From positions 124,001 to 188,000 of the forward strand of contig MKTZ01000025.1 of the NCBI GenBank assembly GCA_001898505.1: DNA of 64,000 nt, written 5' to 3'. The position numbers and the translations under genes are program-made. The notes below the pieces were generated by a model. It did no database searches and was not told the DNA's origin. It worked only from the letters and a program-made list of their open reading frames with translations. Shown in pieces: positions 61,644 to 64,000 of this stretch; within the stretch, counting starts at the first letter, position 1, and each line of letters begins with the position of its first letter. This stretch comes from Sphingobacteriales bacterium 50-39. Its GTDB lineage: Bacteria; Bacteroidota; Bacteroidia; Chitinophagales; Chitinophagaceae.

Positions 61644-61722
61644 TATCTTCGGGTCCTTCGTCGGGTATTGGCCTTCTGCTCTCTGGCGATGCGTTCGCCA
61701 TCAATACAAGCTCTTCCCCTGC

Positions 61723-61944
61723 AACAAATCATATGCCAAGGCGGCCGACCCCAATGCGCTGCTCTTTATCAATGAATACAACCTGGAGTCCAATCCTGCC
61801 AAGCTCGATTCTTTACTGGCTTTTGTAAATGAGCTGAAGAGCCAGGGTGCGCAGATAGATGGTATCGGTACGCAAATGCATATCACTACGCTGACTTCGG
61901 ATACGGGGATAGACCGTACTTTCCGGAAGCTGGGCGGGCAGCGG
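61723..61944 (+). pseudogene. GH10 endo-beta-1,4-xylanase relic
   Basis: In the frame starting at 61723 the sequence encodes SYAKAADPNALLFINEYNLE, then PAKLDSLLAFVNELKSQGAQ and IDGIGTQMHITTLTSDTGID, a clear GH10 segment. The stretch covers only the part between the two catalytic glutamates: neither WDVVNE (acid/base) nor TELD (nucleophile) is present, and homology ends near RTFRKL. It has no start codon of its own and is bounded by short hairpins. It is therefore a decayed fragment of about 74 codons. Together with the rest of 61553-61958 this is the only stretch over 300 bases without an intact gene. Confidence 0.8.
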
Positions 61945-61957
61945 AGCTGTGCTCCGC
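61941..61957. repeat. Short hairpin at the serpin stop codon
   Basis: GCGGAGC-tgt-GCTCCGC, seven-base stem, one base beyond the serpin stop (61959, minus strand). It is also at the end of the GH10 relic. No T-run. Confidence 0.5.
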
Positions 61958-61958
61958 T

Positions 61959-63203
61959 TTATGAAGGATCACTGACGAGGCCAATGAACAGGATGGCCCC
62001 GGACTGTCGTTCACGCAGGATATAGACAAAGGGATGATCAAAAGTGATCGTCGGATTGGAACTGGTGCTTGTCAGGGTTATGCCTATTACCGTAGCGGCG
62101 GCTGCTTCGGTACCCTGTTCGGACACTTTGATATAGGTCTTGTGAATGGCGCGTGAGATATACAATGTCCCGGGGGGTACGGAATACATATTTGCGAAAT
62201 CGGCCGTGTTGCCAAATGAGATGCCCATGCCCATTTGGGTGAGGTTTGGTATCATATCGTCGATGGAGTAGGCATACTCCCATTTGGGAAGGTTGATCTG
62301 GACGTTCTGGGTGTCCAATCGGGACAGTACGCTGGTCAACGCGGCCGCGTCGAAAGATGCTGCGAAGTCCACTATAGATTGATCTTTGTTGGATGGCAAC
62401 GCGAGATACATATCATAACTTTTTCCGCCGCCATAAGGTAATTCCACAAGCGTAAGGGAAGGACCATAGCCCACCCGCACCGCCATCTTACCCGACATAA
62501 AGGGAACGCTGACAGCGCCGCCCGGGCGATTAAAGACACCGGTGTAGGTGAGGTTTGGTTTGAAGGCATATTTCCAGGCTCCATTGAAATAAATGGCATT
62601 AACGAGGTACATCAGGTCGGAAGGGGCGGTATTATCGAGAACATTTTTGATCTTATTATTTGTTTTTTGAGCGATCCAGGAATTGATGGCGGGGGCGGCC
62701 GAAGGGCTGCCAAAGTCGAGTGACTGGGTCTGGCCATCGTAATCGTTTTGGATGGTATCCAGGAAGGCGGGGATGGGTTGAGGGCCGTTCTTGTTATACC
62801 ATATCGAATTGGCGATATCCATGGTGACCTTGCTGTCCTCTGTCGGCATTTGCCGGATAAGCGCTTTGTTCAGGGCATTCAGATCATCGATGGAGATGCC
62901 GTTGAGCTGAAGGACTTTGGCGATGGAATCCCTGGTAGCATTGGCAGCTCCATTGTAGACCATGCTCAGGGCGGTGTATACGCTCAGCGGGGAGACCAGC
63001 TTATTGTTCTGCGCGGGGTCCTGCTGCAGCACCGTGTTAAAGAACTTAAAGGCAAACTGGTTGCTGGCATCGATGACGGCGTCGCTGCCCGGTGGCAGAT
63101 TCAGCGGCCGGGTAACGCCGGGCGAATTGTCTTTTTTACAGGATAAAAGCCCCAGAAAGAGCAATAACAGGAGACAGATGGTATTTGGAGTTCGACAGCG
63201 CAT
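61959..63203 (-). CDS. Serpin lipoprotein
   Basis: A 414-residue serine protease inhibitor with a lipoprotein signal (LLLLLFLGLLSC, lipid Cys22, then KKDNS). The serpin fold is complete: NKLVSPLSVYTALSMVYNGA, LVNAIYFNGAWKYAF, ISRAIHKTYIKVSEQGTEAA and FDHPFVYILRERQSGAILFI. The reactive-loop hinge GTEAAAATV has the small residues needed for loop insertion, so it should be inhibitory. The loop continues IGITLTSTSSNP; the scissile bond cannot be fixed, but hydrophobic or Thr residues suggest an elastase- or chymotrypsin-like target. It may protect surface proteins from host or competitor proteases. Confidence 0.93.
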   Translation of the reverse strand: MRCRTPNTICLLLLLFLGLLSCKKDNSPGVTRPLNLPPGSDAVIDASNQFAFKFFNTVLQQDPAQNNKLVSPLSVYTALSMVYNGAANATRDSIAKVLQLNGISIDDLNALNKALIRQMPTEDSKVTMDIANSIWYNKNGPQPIPAFLDTIQNDYDGQTQSLDFGSPSAAPAINSWIAQKTNNKIKNVLDNTAPSDLMYLVNAIYFNGAWKYAFKPNLTYTGVFNRPGGAVSVPFMSGKMAVRVGYGPSLTLVELPYGGGKSYDMYLALPSNKDQSIVDFAASFDAAALTSVLSRLDTQNVQINLPKWEYAYSIDDMIPNLTQMGMGISFGNTADFANMYSVPPGTLYISRAIHKTYIKVSEQGTEAAAATVIGITLTSTSSNPTITFDHPFVYILRERQSGAILFIGLVSDPS

Positions 63204-63345
63204 AAGAAAGATTGAATCAACAAGTCTGACAAGGAATTATCCTCTACCGTTGCACCCGCCATCGATATGATAAAATAACTTAATAAAATGCCGACCGTCG
63301 AAAGGATTTGTGCCCTATTTTTACGCCCTAAATGAAAATGACAAC

Positions 63346-64000
63346 ATGGAAAGACCCTTGTTAATGGAAGAGACAATGAGATGGTTTGGTCCCAATGATC
63401 CGGTGAGCCTGTGGGACATACGTCAGGCGGGATGTACCGGTGTGGTGACCGCCCTCCATCATATTCCTGTAGGAGAAGTTTGGTCGGTGGAAGAGATAGT
63501 CAAGAGAAAGAAAGAAGTGGAAGATGCCGGTATGCGCTGGACCGTGATCGAGAGCCTGCCTGTGCATGAGGATATCAAAAAACAGACGGGTAATTACCAG
63601 CAGTATATAAAAAATTACCAGGAGAGTCTTCGCAACGTGGCCCGCTGCGGTCTGGAGGTGGTGACATATAATTTTATGCCTATCCTCGACTGGATGCGTA
63701 CCGAGATAGCGTATGAGATGCCCGACAGGAGCAAGGCCCTGCGATTCGAGAAATCCGCCTTTATAGCCTTCGACCTGTTCATACTCAAACGTCCCGGTGC
63801 GGAAAAGGATTATACAAAGGAGGAGGTTGAAAAAGCCAGGAGCCGTCATGCCCGTATGAACGACGAGGAGAAAGAGACATTGTACCGTAATGCATTGCTG
63901 GGGCTGCCCGGTAGTGAAGAGCGTTTTACGGAGGAGCAGATACTGGCCGCCCTTCGTACGTATGAGGGCATCGATGCCAAAAAACTGAAGCAGCATTTAT
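63346..64000 (+). CDS. uxuA: Mannonate dehydratase, 3' end outside the window
   Basis: The reading frame starts at ATG 63346 ([20 protein letters not shown]), with internal ATGs at 63364 and 63376 as alternatives, and is open to the window edge (218 codons). Conserved stretches are [55 protein letters not shown] and [14 protein letters not shown]. UxuA removes water from D-mannonate to give 2-keto-3-deoxygluconate in glucuronate breakdown. A TATTTTTA promoter-like box lies 22 bases before the start. With the LacI regulator, GH10 relic and GH3 enzyme nearby, a glucuronoxylan-use locus probably continues to the right. Confidence 0.9.
   Translation, partial: MERPLLMEETMRWFGPNDPVSLWDIRQAGCTGVVTALHHIPVGEVWSVEEIVKRKKEVEDAGMRWTVIESLPVHEDIKKQTGNYQQYIKNYQESLRNVARCGLEVVTYNFMPILDWMRTEIAYEMPDRSKALRFEKSAFIAFDLFILKRPGAEKDYTKEEVEKARSRHARMNDEEKETLYRNALLGLPGSEERFTEEQILAALRTYEGIDAKKLKQHL

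Overview
The window comes from a Bacteroidota genome, most likely a Chitinophagaceae-type soil or plant-litter degrader. The pointers are FAS1 lipoproteins next to a TonB-dependent transporter, a VCBS/UnbV surface protein, GH127, GH51 and GH3 enzymes, DUF6702, HupE/UreJ, DUF5009, and DUF6364/PIN and DUF6934 genes. Promoters also look bacteroidetal: several genes have a TAnnTTT(G/A) box a few bases before the start codon. No rRNA, tRNA, CRISPR array, insertion sequence or prophage was seen. The family assignments and the taxonomic call come from reading the sequence, not from database searches.

Layout. 1-10.3 kb: three FAS1 proteins (the first cut by the window edge), an Oar-like TonB-dependent receptor without a visible SusD, and a 1206-residue VCBS/UnbV lipoprotein, all on the + strand and closely spaced. 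10.4-16 kb: a retropepsin-like protein, then a GH127-GH51 pair for arabinan or arabinoxylan side chains, closed by a terminator. 16-24.5 kb: M1 peptidase, HupE/UreJ, DUF6702, CNNM/CorC protein, PAP2 phosphatase, LTA-synthase-like sulfatase-fold enzyme and a methyltransferase. 24.6-31.2 kb: phosphohexomutase, cysteine desulfurase, FGGY kinase and two paralogous AraC regulators. 31.3-45 kb: mostly housekeeping genes (mutS, TrmH-family methyltransferase, UbiA-like prenyltransferase, ruvX, def, rluD-like, lipB, a nucleotidyltransferase). Interspersed are an AT-rich DUF6934 island, a DUF6364/PIN toxin-antitoxin pair and a MoaD-like/BNR-repeat pair.

44.3-50 kb is the most interesting part. An ECF sigma factor sits next to a membrane protein that fuses an anti-sigma-like cytoplasmic region to a periplasmic trypsin-like protease. 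Divergent from it lies a small repeat-rich lipoprotein. Then comes an apparent metallophore/RiPP operon: a second ECF sigma, a zinc-finger anti-sigma, an exported Cys-containing precursor peptide with repeated KDSTM...GKDG-x-C units, a DUF692 (MNIO) enzyme with the expected metal ligands, a DUF2063 partner and a DoxX membrane protein. This matches the bufferin/HvfABCD plan, but the core motif is unusual. A strong intrinsic terminator lies between precursor and enzyme, and a perfect 11-bp inverted repeat has its right arm ending directly at the precursor AUG.

50-64 kb: an Fsr-like MFS exporter and GntR/FCD regulator, an HdeD-like protein, a divergent GAPDH, a DUF5009 acyltransferase, a GH3 beta-xylosidase-like enzyme, a second M1 peptidase, and a pair of exported proteins, one with a JAMM-like HxH...SxxD pattern. 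The end carries a LacI regulator with two candidate operators, a GH10 xylanase relic, a serpin lipoprotein and the start of uxuA. This suggests the edge of a glucuronoxylan-use locus.
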